64,000 bases of DNA from Parabacteroides sp. PF5-6 (lineage in GTDB: Bacteria; Bacteroidota; Bacteroidia; Bacteroidales; Tannerellaceae): the NCBI RefSeq assembly GCF_029504695.1, contig NZ_JAQFIN010000002.1, positions 372,001-436,000 on the forward strand, in the 5' to 3' direction. The notes beneath the pieces were generated by a model. It saw only the letters and a program-made list of their open reading frames with translations, ran no database searches and had not been told where the DNA came from. The translations under genes and the position numbers were made by a program. Of the stretch, positions 1 through 8,431 are shown one piece after another; the stretch's first letter is position 1; each line of letters starts with the position of its first letter.

Positions 1-2
1 TC

Positions 3-599
3 GTGGTGATTGCCGACGAGATCTACGAACATATCAACTATGTAGGACGCCACGAGAGCATCGCTCAGTTCCCTGAAGTCAAAGACCAGGTAGCGATCAT
101 CAACGGAGTGTCTAAAGCGTATGCAATGACCGGATGGCGTATCGGCTTTGTTGCCGCTCCGCTCTGGATTGCCAAGGCTTGCAATAAGTTGCAAGGACAA
201 TATACCTCCGGTCCCAGCTCGATCGCACAGAAAGCGTCGGTAGCTGCTTTTGCCGGCGACCAAAGCTGTGTCGAAGAGATGCGCATCGCTTTCCAACGCC
301 GCCGCGACCTGGTAGTCGATCTGTGTAAAGATATTCCGGGCATGAAACTGAACGTTCCGCAAGGTGCCTTCTATCTCTTCCCCGAGGTTGACTCGTATTA
401 TGGTAAAAGCTTTGGCGACCGCCGGATCAACGACGCGGGCGACCTGGCGATGTACCTCTTGGAAGAAGGCCACGTAGCCACCGTAGGCGGAACTGCTTTC
501 GGCGCGCCGAAGTGCCTGCGCTTCTCTTATGCCACCTCCGACGAGAACCTGATCGAAGCCATCGCCCGCATCAAGAAAGCCCTGGCGGCATTGAAATAA
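3..599 (+). CDS. Class I/II PLP-dependent aminotransferase, C-terminal part
   Basis: Only the last 198 codons are in the window; the gene begins upstream. The visible part carries the pyridoxal-phosphate lysine in the motif SKAYAMTGWRIG and the later arginine motif LRFSYA that binds the substrate carboxylate, as in aspartate-type class I aminotransferases. Such enzymes transfer an amino group between an amino acid and a 2-oxo acid in the cytoplasm. The preceding VIADEIYE fits the aspartate that contacts the pyridine nitrogen. Aspartate aminotransferase is the likeliest activity, but the substrate cannot be read from this fragment, so no symbol is given. A hairpin terminator follows at 633-666. 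Confidence 0.9.
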   Translation: MVIADEIYEHINYVGRHESIAQFPEVKDQVAIINGVSKAYAMTGWRIGFVAAPLWIAKACNKLQGQYTSGPSSIAQKASVAAFAGDQSCVEEMRIAFQRRRDLVVDLCKDIPGMKLNVPQGAFYLFPEVDSYYGKSFGDRRINDAGDLAMYLLEEGHVATVGGTAFGAPKCLRFSYATSDENLIEAIARIKKALAALK

Positions 600-632
600 T
601 TCGCCCCAAAACAAACTTACAAGAATAAATCC

Positions 633-666
633 AAAAAGCTATTCCTTCCGGGGGATAGCTTTTTTA
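633..666 (+). terminator. Intrinsic terminator of the aminotransferase gene
   Basis: The arms AAAAAGCTAT and ATAGCTTTTT enclose a G/C-rich centre (CCTTCCGGGGG) and end in a run of T. It lies 34 bases after the aminotransferase stop codon. Confidence 0.75.
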
Positions 667-726
667 TATGACTTAATCCTTCCAATGGAACCACCTGGCC
701 GCCTTTATCTGCCTGATCCTGGCGGT

Positions 727-1041
727 TTATTTTGTTTTTATGAAGTAGGATTTCAATTTCTGTGGATCTTGCCGGCAATCCCATAAGACCAATACCTCTA
801 CTTTCTTCCCATCATATTGATAAAAGAGCATATAGTCGGGATGTGGAATGATGTAGCGGATATTCTCTTTTTCGGTCTTCCCGCCTATTGTCGGGCTTTG
901 CGCAACCAAAAGAAGATCTTTCTTAAATGCGTCATAGAGCTTTCGGCTATACTTGCTGTTCCCATTGCGTGTGCGATAATAAGAAAGCGTTTCATGCAAA
1001 GTCGACTTGGCGTCCTTAGTCCAAATTATTCTGCGAGCCAT
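727..1041 (-). CDS. RelE/ParE-family toxin
   Basis: A 104-residue basic protein with the usual size and layout of the RelE/ParE toxin fold: an N-terminal WTKDAKSTL segment, a helical hairpin rich in K and R, then strands RYIIPHPDYMLFYQYDGKKVEVLVLWDCRQDP. Family members either cleave ribosome-bound mRNA or inhibit gyrase. The YxLFYxxD and LWDCRQDP strands are closest to ParE/RelE-like plasmid-stabilisation proteins. It overlaps the upstream 82-residue partner gene by 16 bases, the standard antitoxin-toxin order. Target (ribosome or gyrase) is not readable from sequence. Confidence 0.8.
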   Translation of the reverse strand: MARRIIWTKDAKSTLHETLSYYRTRNGNSKYSRKLYDAFKKDLLLVAQSPTIGGKTEKENIRYIIPHPDYMLFYQYDGKKVEVLVLWDCRQDPQKLKSYFIKTK

Positions 1042-1274
1042 TTCTCTACTTCTACGTCTAAGTCCTCTTGATCTATCAGTTCGCCGTTTTGCAGTTGTTG
1101 TTCCGCCAAATTGATTCTTTCTTTCAGTTCCTTTGAGAAATACAAGACATCTTCTTTCTCTTCCGATGCGGTTCGATTCAATAGGTGTTGGATCTTTTCC
1201 AATACCTTTTGATCATCCGTTTGTATTAATTTCCGGATAAGCGATTGTTTTAGTGCTAACTCAACGGTAGTCAT
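1026..1274 (-). CDS. Antitoxin partner of the RelE/ParE-type toxin
   Basis: An 82-residue acidic, helical protein transcribed first in a two-gene unit and overlapping the toxin gene by 16 bases. The sequence is rich in E, K and L, ends in a tail (DQEDLDVEVEKWLAE) suited to wrapping a basic toxin, and shows no clear DNA-binding motif. Its identity as antitoxin rests on position, size and charge more than on a recognised family. A Bacteroidetes -7 box (TATCTTTG on the minus strand, 1300-1307) lies 26 bases upstream of the start, consistent with a shared promoter. Confidence 0.7.
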   Translation of the reverse strand: MTTVELALKQSLIRKLIQTDDQKVLEKIQHLLNRTASEEKEDVLYFSKELKERINLAEQQLQNGELIDQEDLDVEVEKWLAE

Positions 1275-1413
1275 AGTCTTGCTTTTTATATCTTAATCTC
1301 AAAGATACAATAAATTGCTTTCTTTTCGGTGGTATTTTAGAAACATTAGTACTTCACGGTCAAAGTACAAATGCTCAGGGAGGGCACTTTCTACGTAAAA
1401 GAGGGACTTTCCC

Positions 1414-2052
1414 CTACCGAAAGAAATAGCCCAGGGAGAAGGTGACGTTGTTTTGGAAGACGGAGGATTCGCCTTCGCGTTTGACGGCACGGCGGTCGAG
1501 GGTGCCGAGGTTGGAGTTGATCGAGAAGAAGTAACGGTTGTATTCGACGGCGAAGCCCATGTTTACGCCCAGGTCGAACGGTTTGAGGTCTTTTTCTTCC
1601 GAGTGGCCGAAGGTGAGTTTGACATCGGTTTCCCGGCTGCTCATCTCGCCGAAGAGCGCAAAGTCGAAAGAAGGACCGGCATAGAGGCTGATACGGAAAT
1701 CATAGAAGGGGAACGTAAAAGCGATGTTCAACGGAATATTCAAGGAGTTGTACCAGCATTTGTTGAATAAAGCCATACCTTCCAGATCCGCTCCCGAATA
1801 CCAGGACCCGCCTTGATTGACAAAGGCGATCTCGGGACGGAAAGAAAGACGTTTGTAGATGAAAGTCAAAGGGATATCCGCCATACCGGCCACGCTAAAG
1901 CCCATTTTGGATCCCGATTCATATTTTGTGCCCACTTTCTGCACAAGCGAGGCGTACGAACCGCCCGCCCTTACTCCAAAATCAACCTTTTGGGCCGAAA
2001 GAGAAGTCACAACAAGCCCTATCACCAACCATATAAGCCCTACCTTCCTCAT
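1414..2052 (-). CDS. PorT-like outer-membrane beta-barrel protein
   Basis: A 212-residue protein with a signal peptide ending SLSAQ, then alternating hydrophobic and aromatic strands (DFGVRAGGSYASL, FRPEIAFVNQGGSW, ISLYAGPSFDFALFG) and a terminal phenylalanine-arginine strand (FSLGYFFR). This is the pattern of the small eight-stranded porin-family/PorT-like barrels that are abundant in Bacteroidetes. No function can be assigned. A strong promoter precedes it at 2073-2104. It is monocistronic as far as I can see: a pseudogene lies upstream and a toxin-antitoxin unit downstream. Confidence 0.75.
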   Translation of the reverse strand: MRKVGLIWLVIGLVVTSLSAQKVDFGVRAGGSYASLVQKVGTKYESGSKMGFSVAGMADIPLTFIYKRLSFRPEIAFVNQGGSWYSGADLEGMALFNKCWYNSLNIPLNIAFTFPFYDFRISLYAGPSFDFALFGEMSSRETDVKLTFGHSEEKDLKPFDLGVNMGFAVEYNRYFFSINSNLGTLDRRAVKREGESSVFQNNVTFSLGYFFR

Positions 2053-2072
2053 ATCTCTCTATTTATCTGGCA

Positions 2073-2104
2073 CAAAGATAGTGAAAGCCGAGCGCAGAAG
2101 CAAA
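2073..2104 (-). promoter_or_regulatory. Bacteroidetes-type promoter for the 212-residue barrel protein
   Basis: On the minus strand a TTTG (2101-2104) is separated by 20 bases from TATCTTTG (2073-2080), matching the -33/-7 consensus TTTG-N19-21-TAnnTTTG. The start codon follows about 20 bases later. The -33 box is part of a perfect 8-bp inverted repeat (2098-2115, AAGCAAAC/GTTTGCTT, two-base loop). Confidence 0.75.
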
Positions 2105-2183
2105 CTTGTTTGCTTATGCCGAGGCGCATCCTATCTTCGATTTGCAGGAACAAAGATAAGCACAGTAAACGAGAAACCATGAT

Positions 2184-2726
2184 TTATTCCACCACAAATT
2201 CGTAACAACCCGATTGCAATTCCAATACAACCTTCCCATCAGCAACAGTCCGGAAAGTGACCGCTTCGGAGAGACCGGTCGGGCGATCCTTCTCCTTCAC
2301 TTGTTCCAACGTCACCGCCGGCAGATAAAGCGTGGCGGAGGTGTTTGCCGGAACGACAAAACGATAATGATATTTGTCGCCTTTCTTTTCCCAGCTACTC
2401 TCGATGCGTCCGTACATCGAATCGTAATGCCCCCGGGCGTAGGTCATCTCGCCGGTCGGGATAGACAGGAAATTCGCAAACGTCGACCAAGTGATATTCT
2501 CCCAAAGCTTATTGACTTTCGCGTTAGAGGTCGCGTAGGCCGATGCCAACTCATGGATAGAGCTGATCACTTCCCCTTTGACCGCCGTAAGCGGAAGGGC
2601 TTTGTCGATCCCCGTAATCTCAAGGAAGCGATAGCCGTGGAACGTGAAACGAGGCTGGATCACCTCCTGCCCACCGCGTGCGATATAGCATACTTGTTTT
2701 ATATTTTTTGACGGATTAAATATCAG
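2184..2726 (-). pseudogene. Alpha-L-rhamnosidase remnant, 5' truncated with a large internal deletion
   Basis: The reading frame encodes two pieces of a bacterial alpha-L-rhamnosidase (GH78). The first is the linker and start of the catalytic domain: QPRFTFHGYRFLEITG followed by VNKLWENITWSTFANFLSIPT, the usual place of the NFLSVPTDCPQRDER motif. The second is the C-terminal beta-sandwich domain (HYDSMYGRIESSWEKKGDKY, then VPANTSATLYLPA). They are joined in frame at FLSIPT-GEMTYARGHYD, so the whole catalytic (alpha/alpha)6 barrel with its acidic residues is missing. The 5' end stops at the edge of the composite repeat beginning at 2727; the few codons nearest that edge are repeat-derived. The protein, if made, cannot be an active glycosidase. 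Confidence 0.75.
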
Positions 2727-3025
2727 AAAAGTTTCGCACCCCCCTTTCACCTTTCACCCAACAGCCAGATCCCTGTATTGATCAGCGTTTTGGGTGAAGG
2801 ATTGAAGGAGGATGAAAGCTCCCCGGAAAAGGCCGCCGGAGTTTTGCAAAAGGCCGGCGGCCTTTTCTAAAAGGCCGGCAGGGTTTTTCCAAAGGCCGGC
2901 GGCCTTTTTTGGGAAGGTCTGTCGTTCTTTTAAGACATTATTTTATCTTTCACCCGAAACGTTGATCAATACAGGGATCTGGCGACCAGGTGAAAGGTGA
3001 AAGGGGGGTGCGAAACTTTTATGTG
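2727..3025. repeat. Composite intergenic repeat, copy A (inverted arms around a 21-bp palindrome array)
   Basis: About 294 bp bounded by inverted arms of roughly 85 bp. The outer ends read AAAAGTTTCGCACCCCCC on the left and its complement on the right. The inner arm parts share CAGATCCCTGTATTGATCA and GGGTGAA. The centre (2831-2914) holds four units of 21 bp built on GGCCGGCGGCC flanked by A and T tracts. Copies B (16105-16407) and C (31565-31860) have the same plan; A lies in the opposite orientation to both. It abuts the broken rhamnosidase gene on the left and a 22-bp array on the right. No protein is encoded: the repetitive frames seen here are artefacts of a 21-bp period. Confidence 0.85.
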
Positions 3026-3027
3026 GT

Positions 3028-3115
3028 AAACTACCGGAACTTTGCGCGCAAACTACTAATAGTTTGTCGACAAACTACCGGTAGTTGGTGCGCAAACTAC
3101 CGGTAGTTTCTGAGC
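3028..3115. repeat. Array of four 22-bp palindromic units (AAACTACCGGTAGTTT type)
   Basis: Four consecutive 22-bp units start at 3028, 3050, 3072 and 3094. Each has a core AAACTAC...GTAGTTT (a palindrome when intact) and a six-base linker such as GTCGAC or CTGAGC; a partial AAAAC follows. Units one and two carry changes in the middle of the core. It begins two bases after composite repeat A and lies downstream of the last gene of the export operon. Confidence 0.85.
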
Positions 3116-3189
3116 AAAACATGAACAGCTCATTTTCAGAAAGTTACGTCGCAAGCCTCACGAGCGATCTCTTGCACCGCTTTTTCCCC

Positions 3190-4485
3190 TTACTCATGGC
3201 GCAGTGCGTCGGCAGCAGCCAGGGAAGCGCCGCGGCGGGCGGGTAGCCAGATGGCGGCGGTGACGGTCAGTATCATGATGATCAGGGTGATGGCGTTGGT
3301 CAAGAGGAAACGTTCCGCGGTGCGGTCGGGCAGGTAGGCGGTATTGATCTCGCCGCGGCGGCCCATGGTGTCGATCAGGTCGGTATGCACGAACTGGTAT
3401 TCGATAAGCATTGCGGGAAGCGTGATCAAGAGTAAGAGGAAGATACCCTCCAATACCAATAGGGTATGCACGCTGCGTCCCGTCGCGCCGACAGCTTTGC
3501 GCAGGCCGATCTCGTTGGGGCGCTGGTTGATGCGATACCAGAACGTACCCATCATGCAGAGCAGGATATTCAACAGGAAGAAGATCATCATATACATCCG
3601 CAGTTTGATCTCGTTGGCCACGCCGAAGCCTTGTTTCGAATTCTCGGCGATGGTGGTATAAGGAATCACACTCAGGAGGTAGAAGTTACCCACGCGCAAG
3701 CGCCCGGTCAGCTCCGTTTTGAACCGGTCGCGAAACGCCCGGGTGTTCTCCCCGGCATGGTGACGGATAGAGATCTCCGCGTTGCGCACATTATCCGCCG
3801 CTAAGGTCCGGGCGACGTAGAAGCTACCCTGCGGACGATCGTAGTCGAAGCGTTTGATATCGTCGATCACGCCGGTAACGACAAAGCGGTCGTCATCCCA
3901 TTTCCAAATCTCCACTTCTTTGCCCAGGATCGAGCCTTGCGGCGCCAGGATGTCTTCGATCGCTTTACCCGTGACAACGCCATTGGGTATGCCCCAGTCG
4001 AAGTCGGCGGTCGAGACCGGTCGTTTGCCCCGGTCGGCGGTGTACTGGAAGACGCGGAAAAAGTCGTACGCCGGATCAACAGTGATCCGCTGTCCGTTGG
4101 CAATACGGGTGGTATCGGGTGGCAGGAAAACGCCCATACCCCAGTAGCTGCCCGTGCCGGGAGAGGCGCCGCCATACGAAATACCGACCGCTTCCACGCC
4201 GGCATAGTCTTTGATCACCTGGATCAAGCGCTGGTAGTTTTGCAACAAAGCTTCGCCTTCGCTCTCTTCGGCCCGGTATTCGGGATGTTCCGCAGGCAGT
4301 TCGGAGATATTGACTTGCAGGGTATTGCGCACATCCCTATAGGTCGGGATCGAGAGATTATAATTGTACACAAACAGGTAATCCACAATGTACCAGGTCA
4401 GGCAGAAGACAAACAACAACTCAATGGCGATCCAGGCATTGCTGCGTCGCCGGTTCCACATCTGTTTTACGATCGATTTCCACAT
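3190..4485 (-). CDS. ABC exporter permease, subtype B (second of pair 4)
   Basis: A 431-residue FtsX/MacB-like permease: one N-terminal membrane segment (about 18-42, ending WYIVDYLFV), a periplasmic domain (about 45-285), then three membrane segments. The cytoplasmic coupling motif NEIGLRKAVGAT after the second segment is the conserved part of this superfamily, and the C-terminus is LPARRGASLAAADALRHE. It is the last gene of the sigma-54-preceded operon and follows its subtype A partner by five bases. In these systems two permeases and an ATPase dimer drive a periplasmic adaptor to push substrates across the outer membrane or to work on lipid-linked substrates; the substrate is unknown. Confidence 0.88.
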   Translation of the reverse strand: MWKSIVKQMWNRRRSNAWIAIELLFVFCLTWYIVDYLFVYNYNLSIPTYRDVRNTLQVNISELPAEHPEYRAEESEGEALLQNYQRLIQVIKDYAGVEAVGISYGGASPGTGSYWGMGVFLPPDTTRIANGQRITVDPAYDFFRVFQYTADRGKRPVSTADFDWGIPNGVVTGKAIEDILAPQGSILGKEVEIWKWDDDRFVVTGVIDDIKRFDYDRPQGSFYVARTLAADNVRNAEISIRHHAGENTRAFRDRFKTELTGRLRVGNFYLLSVIPYTTIAENSKQGFGVANEIKLRMYMMIFFLLNILLCMMGTFWYRINQRPNEIGLRKAVGATGRSVHTLLVLEGIFLLLLITLPAMLIEYQFVHTDLIDTMGRRGEINTAYLPDRTAERFLLTNAITLIIMILTVTAAIWLPARRGASLAAADALRHE

Positions 4486-4490
4486 GGTAT

Positions 4491-5789
4491 TTACTGTTTT
4501 GCGTTCAACGAATAGACAATATCTTTATGGGAAGCCCGCCAGGCGGGGATCACCGCCGTCAACAGGTTCAAGACGAAGCACACGCTCAACGCCACAAAGA
4601 AGACCGGCAGGTTCAATAGCATACCGGGCGTAAAGAGCACTTTCGTGCCTTCGGGCGGCAGGTCGACGAAGTTGCTGCCAATCGTCATGATCCAGTCGGC
4701 ACTCAACAAAATCAGGATATAAGAGAAAAATAAACCCGCCAGGCCGCCCAAAAGGGTGAAGAGAAGGTTCTCAGAGATGACCTGTCCCATCAGGTTATCA
4801 ACCGGTGCGCCGAAAGCCCGTCGGACGCCCATCTCCGCCAGGCGACGTTCCATGCGCGAGTCGGTCATGCCCGACAGGCTGATCGCCGGAACCAACAATA
4901 AGACCAGGAAGATCAGGCTATACTGCCAGGCGATCTTCTTGAAGTCGGGACCGACGTTCGACCAGAAACGGAACGTCGACTCCCAATGCTGGTCGGGTTG
5001 TCCCACTAAGGAGAATTCAACCTCCTCATCCGCCCGATTGAAACGCTCCACCCAGTTCCGGGTGTTTTGTTTGATCTTATCGATATCCTCCAGGGAAGAC
5101 GCGAGTATCACGGCTTCCAGACTGCCCAGGTAGCCGGAATTGCCAAACGAACGATCGTAATCCGGTTGTAGGGTACAGGGAATCCAGAAGTTGGCATAGG
5201 TGCGGCTGGTCACATACGAGGCATCGCGCACCACCCCGCAGATCCGGTATTGCCGGAAGTCGATACTGGCGTATTCGCCCACCACATCGGTGCGCCCAAA
5301 CAACTTCTTTGCCGTCGATTCGGAGACCACTGCCGTAGCAATGGCGGACTCAAAGTCGGCCTCTGTAAACGGTTTTCCTTCGATGAACCGGAAAGAGAAT
5401 ACTTCCCAGAAAGGCACATCCACATATTTGAGGATGACCTGAGTCTGTTCTTTACTGTTTGTATATTGCATATAATGTTCCTCCCAATCCCGCACGGTGA
5501 CCGAGAGCACTTCTATCCCTTCCTGCGGACGCAGGCATTCATCGATAAACTTCCGGGAGATGGCAGAGCTGCCGGTGCCCCCGTTTTTGTATTTCTCCAT
5601 TGCGCTCTTGACGATCAGCGTCCGATCGCGGTTCATCTCCGGATAGATATTGGCAATCTTAATGTAATACACAATCGACAACACCATCACAATCGTAATG
5701 GACAGTCCCGTCCCCACCACATAGATGGAGCTGAATAACTTCTCCTGCCGAAGCAGGTTCCAGGCTTGTTTGAAATACAGTAGTAGCAT
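4491..5789 (-). CDS. ABC exporter permease, subtype A (first of pair 4)
   Basis: A 432-residue FtsX/MacB-like permease of the subtype that opens each pair: N-terminus LYFKQAWNLLRQEKLFSSIY, first membrane segment, a MacB-type periplasmic domain, coupling motif RRLAEMGVRRAFGAP, and three C-terminal membrane segments ending in IPAWRASHKDIVYSLNAK. The motif F-x-x-x-F-x-E-G-x-PFTEADF in the periplasmic domain (FSFRFIEGKPFTEADF) recurs in all subtype A members of this operon. It is spaced 18 bases from the upstream pair and 5 from its partner. It lacks a fused ATPase, so it depends on the ATPase encoded at 11262-11927. Confidence 0.88.
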   Translation of the reverse strand: MLLLYFKQAWNLLRQEKLFSSIYVVGTGLSITIVMVLSIVYYIKIANIYPEMNRDRTLIVKSAMEKYKNGGTGSSAISRKFIDECLRPQEGIEVLSVTVRDWEEHYMQYTNSKEQTQVILKYVDVPFWEVFSFRFIEGKPFTEADFESAIATAVVSESTAKKLFGRTDVVGEYASIDFRQYRICGVVRDASYVTSRTYANFWIPCTLQPDYDRSFGNSGYLGSLEAVILASSLEDIDKIKQNTRNWVERFNRADEEVEFSLVGQPDQHWESTFRFWSNVGPDFKKIAWQYSLIFLVLLLVPAISLSGMTDSRMERRLAEMGVRRAFGAPVDNLMGQVISENLLFTLLGGLAGLFFSYILILLSADWIMTIGSNFVDLPPEGTKVLFTPGMLLNLPVFFVALSVCFVLNLLTAVIPAWRASHKDIVYSLNAKQ

Positions 5790-5807
5790 GTTATTAATGT
5801 TTAATGA

Positions 5808-7103
5808 TTAATCCCTCAACGCATCCACCGGACTCATCCGGCTGGCCTGACGGGTGGGATACCAGATCCCCAACAACACCATCACCGCCAGGATGCACCA
5901 GGTGAGGATATTGGTAATCAAGAAGCGCAGACCCATAGAGTCAGGCAGGTAACTACCATACGACTTGACGTCCTGCCCCAGGGTCGTGATCACTCCACTG
6001 AAGATAAACTGCACCTCGATCAACAGGGCCGGCACGACGATAATCGTCAACAACAAGAGCCCTTCCAGCATAAAAAGCTTACGGATACCGACCAGGTCGG
6101 AACCCATCGCCCGGCGGATGCCGATCTCTCCCCGGCGCACGTTGACGCGGTACCAGAAAGTACCCAACACACACAACAGGATATTCACCAACAGAAACAG
6201 CAACAGGGCGGTGCTCATACGTATCTCGTTTGTCTTACCGGCACGGTAGTCGGTATCTTCCGCCATCTGTGCCAGTGAGTTCAGTCCGCCCAGGTAATAA
6301 TTACCCACGCGCAGGCGGGTACTCATCTCTTTCTTGAAGGTCGCCATAAACTGTGCCTCCGAAAGGCCATCGCGCGAACGGATGGTAATGATCTTTCCGC
6401 CCAGGTTCGTTTCATTCAATCGCTCGGGCAGGTAGACCACGCCGTAGGGGCGCAGGTAATTGAAGTGCTTGATATCATCCAATACATCGATCACGCGGTA
6501 TTGTACACCCGGTTGGTCGACCGCTTCGATCCGTTTGTCGTAGGCCGACTCGCCGGGGAATAGTTTCTCTTCCATCATACGCGAGATCAGGATGTTCGCC
6601 GGATCGTTCCAGTCGTAGTCGCGGGTCGACACCAACGTCTTGCCATTTGCTTTCGAATGGCGGAAGACCTTCAGGTAGTCTTCGTCGGCGACAAAGCGGA
6701 TCACCTGCGTTTCGGCAACCACCGTGGTATCCGTCACGCTACGGTAGCGCCCTTCGTTGAGCGCGCCCAAAGCCGAGAGCGCGGAATAGTCGGAAGCCAG
6801 GGCGACCGACTCCACATCCGGGTTGTCACGTAACAGGTTGATCACCCGCAGGTAGTTGGCATAACGCGCGGCGGGCTCGTCGTCTTCCGCGTGGTAGTCT
6901 TCATGGTTCTGTGGCAGGCTACCGATATTGACCATATAGGTATGCGCCAGATCGCGGTGGGAAGAGAGGCTTTTATTATATCCCAGGACAAAGAAGTAGT
7001 CAACCATATACCAGGTGAGGCAGAACACGAGCAACAATTCCAACGTAATCCACAGGTTCTTCTTCCACCGGTTCAATAAGTGTTTGCAAATATTCTTTAT
7101 CAT
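5808..7103 (-). CDS. ABC exporter permease, subtype B (second of pair 3)
   Basis: A 431-residue permease of subtype B, clearly related to the 3190-4485 protein along its length (LNRWKKNLWITLELLLVFCLTW against RRRSNAWIAIELLFVFCLTW). It has one N-terminal membrane segment, a periplasmic domain with the RPYGVVYLPERL strand, the coupling motif RRGEIGIRRAMGSD and three C-terminal membrane segments ending LGIWYPTRQASRMSPVDALRD. That C-terminus closely matches the second half of the 83-codon scar at 8432-8683. It starts three bases after its subtype A partner ends. No ATPase domain is present. Confidence 0.88.
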   Translation of the reverse strand: MIKNICKHLLNRWKKNLWITLELLLVFCLTWYMVDYFFVLGYNKSLSSHRDLAHTYMVNIGSLPQNHEDYHAEDDEPAARYANYLRVINLLRDNPDVESVALASDYSALSALGALNEGRYRSVTDTTVVAETQVIRFVADEDYLKVFRHSKANGKTLVSTRDYDWNDPANILISRMMEEKLFPGESAYDKRIEAVDQPGVQYRVIDVLDDIKHFNYLRPYGVVYLPERLNETNLGGKIITIRSRDGLSEAQFMATFKKEMSTRLRVGNYYLGGLNSLAQMAEDTDYRAGKTNEIRMSTALLLFLLVNILLCVLGTFWYRVNVRRGEIGIRRAMGSDLVGIRKLFMLEGLLLLTIIVVPALLIEVQFIFSGVITTLGQDVKSYGSYLPDSMGLRFLITNILTWCILAVMVLLGIWYPTRQASRMSPVDALRD

Positions 7104-7106
7104 GGC

Positions 7107-8399
7107 TTATTTATTATTGAGTGAATAGATAATCGGACGACGGGAAGCCCGCCAGGCAGGAAGCAGCGTAACCATCAGGTTCAAGACCAGACAGAGCAGT
7201 AGGGCCACGAAAAACACCGAGAAGTTCATCAACATGGAAGGCGAAAGCGCCACATCTACACCCTGGGGTACGGCATTGACAAACACCTGCCCGGTACCGA
7301 TATGGATGATCCAGCGACGGAAGAAATAGACTAAGAGATACGAGAACAACAGCCCCGTCAGTCCGCCCAGGAAGGTGAGCAGCATATTCTCCAACACCAA
7401 TTGCTTCATCAAACCTCCCTGTAAGGCGCCGAAGGTACGGCGTACGCCCATCTCGGCCAGGCGACGTTCCATCTGCGAATCGGCAATGCCGGAAAGGCTG
7501 ACCGATGGGATCAGTAACAACACCAGAAGAATCAATAGGTAGGTCGACACGATGCGCGTAGCATCCACGTCCTGCCGGTTGCTCAACCGGAAGATCGACA
7601 GCCAATACGGATCGGGCTGTCCGTTCACCGAGAAGGTGTTTTCGGTAAAAGTAGAAGCATAGCGGTTGATATTTGAACGGATCTCTTCTTCAACCTTCGC
7701 AGTCTCCCCATGCGGAGCCAGTACATACGCGGCAAAGAAGCCCAAGCCATTCGCCCAGCCTACGTTGAGGGAGGGATGTGCCGTATAGGGCATCCACATA
7801 TCGGCATAGGTTTTATCGACAGCATAAGAGACGTCTTTCACCACGCCACTGATGCGGTAAGGCACAAAGTCGATGCGGATATACTTACCCGTCACCTGGG
7901 TAGTGCCGAAGATCTTCCGGGCATACGATTCGCTGATCACCACCGTTTTGATGCCCGCGTCCATATCCGCCTGGGTAAAAGGTTGCCCTTCGGTGAACGC
8001 GAAGGTAAAGACTTTCCAGAAGCCCGTATCCACGAACTTCACCGTGCCCGATTCATTCTCTGCCCGGTCGTCGGGCTGCACCGAGACTGATCCGTAGGCC
8101 TCGTAGATGGCGGTCACTGCTTCGGGCGTTTGCAATGAATAGATACATTGGCGCACGGTCTCGAGCGAGAGGCGGTTTACCCCCCTATTGCCATCGGGAT
8201 AGACCGCTTCGCCGTAGCGAACGACCAATATCCGGTCGCGGTCACTCTCCGGATACACATTCGACACCTTCAGATAGAGTACAATCGCCAATACCATCAC
8301 CAGCGAGATCGAAAGCCCTGTCGCCAGAATATAAATCGTGCTATAGAAGCGATTCTGCTTCAATAGCTGCCAGGCTTGTTTCAGATAGATTAGTAGCAT
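7107..8399 (-). CDS. ABC exporter permease, subtype A (first of pair 3)
   Basis: A 430-residue subtype A permease (YLKQAWQLLKQNRFYSTIY at the N-terminus). The periplasmic domain carries FTFAFTEGQPFTQADM, the coupling motif is RRLAEMGVRRTFGAL and the C-terminus is LLPAWRASRRPIIYSLNNK. Its first 50 residues are nearly the same as those of the scar gene just upstream (8432-8683), which marks the lost fifth pair as a tandem duplicate of this one. The 32-bp spacer upstream is A/T-rich. Confidence 0.88.
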   Translation of the reverse strand: MLLIYLKQAWQLLKQNRFYSTIYILATGLSISLVMVLAIVLYLKVSNVYPESDRDRILVVRYGEAVYPDGNRGVNRLSLETVRQCIYSLQTPEAVTAIYEAYGSVSVQPDDRAENESGTVKFVDTGFWKVFTFAFTEGQPFTQADMDAGIKTVVISESYARKIFGTTQVTGKYIRIDFVPYRISGVVKDVSYAVDKTYADMWMPYTAHPSLNVGWANGLGFFAAYVLAPHGETAKVEEEIRSNINRYASTFTENTFSVNGQPDPYWLSIFRLSNRQDVDATRIVSTYLLILLVLLLIPSVSLSGIADSQMERRLAEMGVRRTFGALQGGLMKQLVLENMLLTFLGGLTGLLFSYLLVYFFRRWIIHIGTGQVFVNAVPQGVDVALSPSMLMNFSVFFVALLLCLVLNLMVTLLPAWRASRRPIIYSLNNK

Positions 8400-8431
8400 T
8401 AGGCTAATTATTAATTATTATTGTAAATAGA

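Noticed and set aside
2812-3000. Open frame with a repeated KRPAAF-type heptad inside composite repeat A
   Set aside because: A 21-bp period equals seven codons, so any open frame across the array gives heptad repeats. Similar frames appear at 16196-16537 and 47784-47978; none has a start signal or non-repeat homology.
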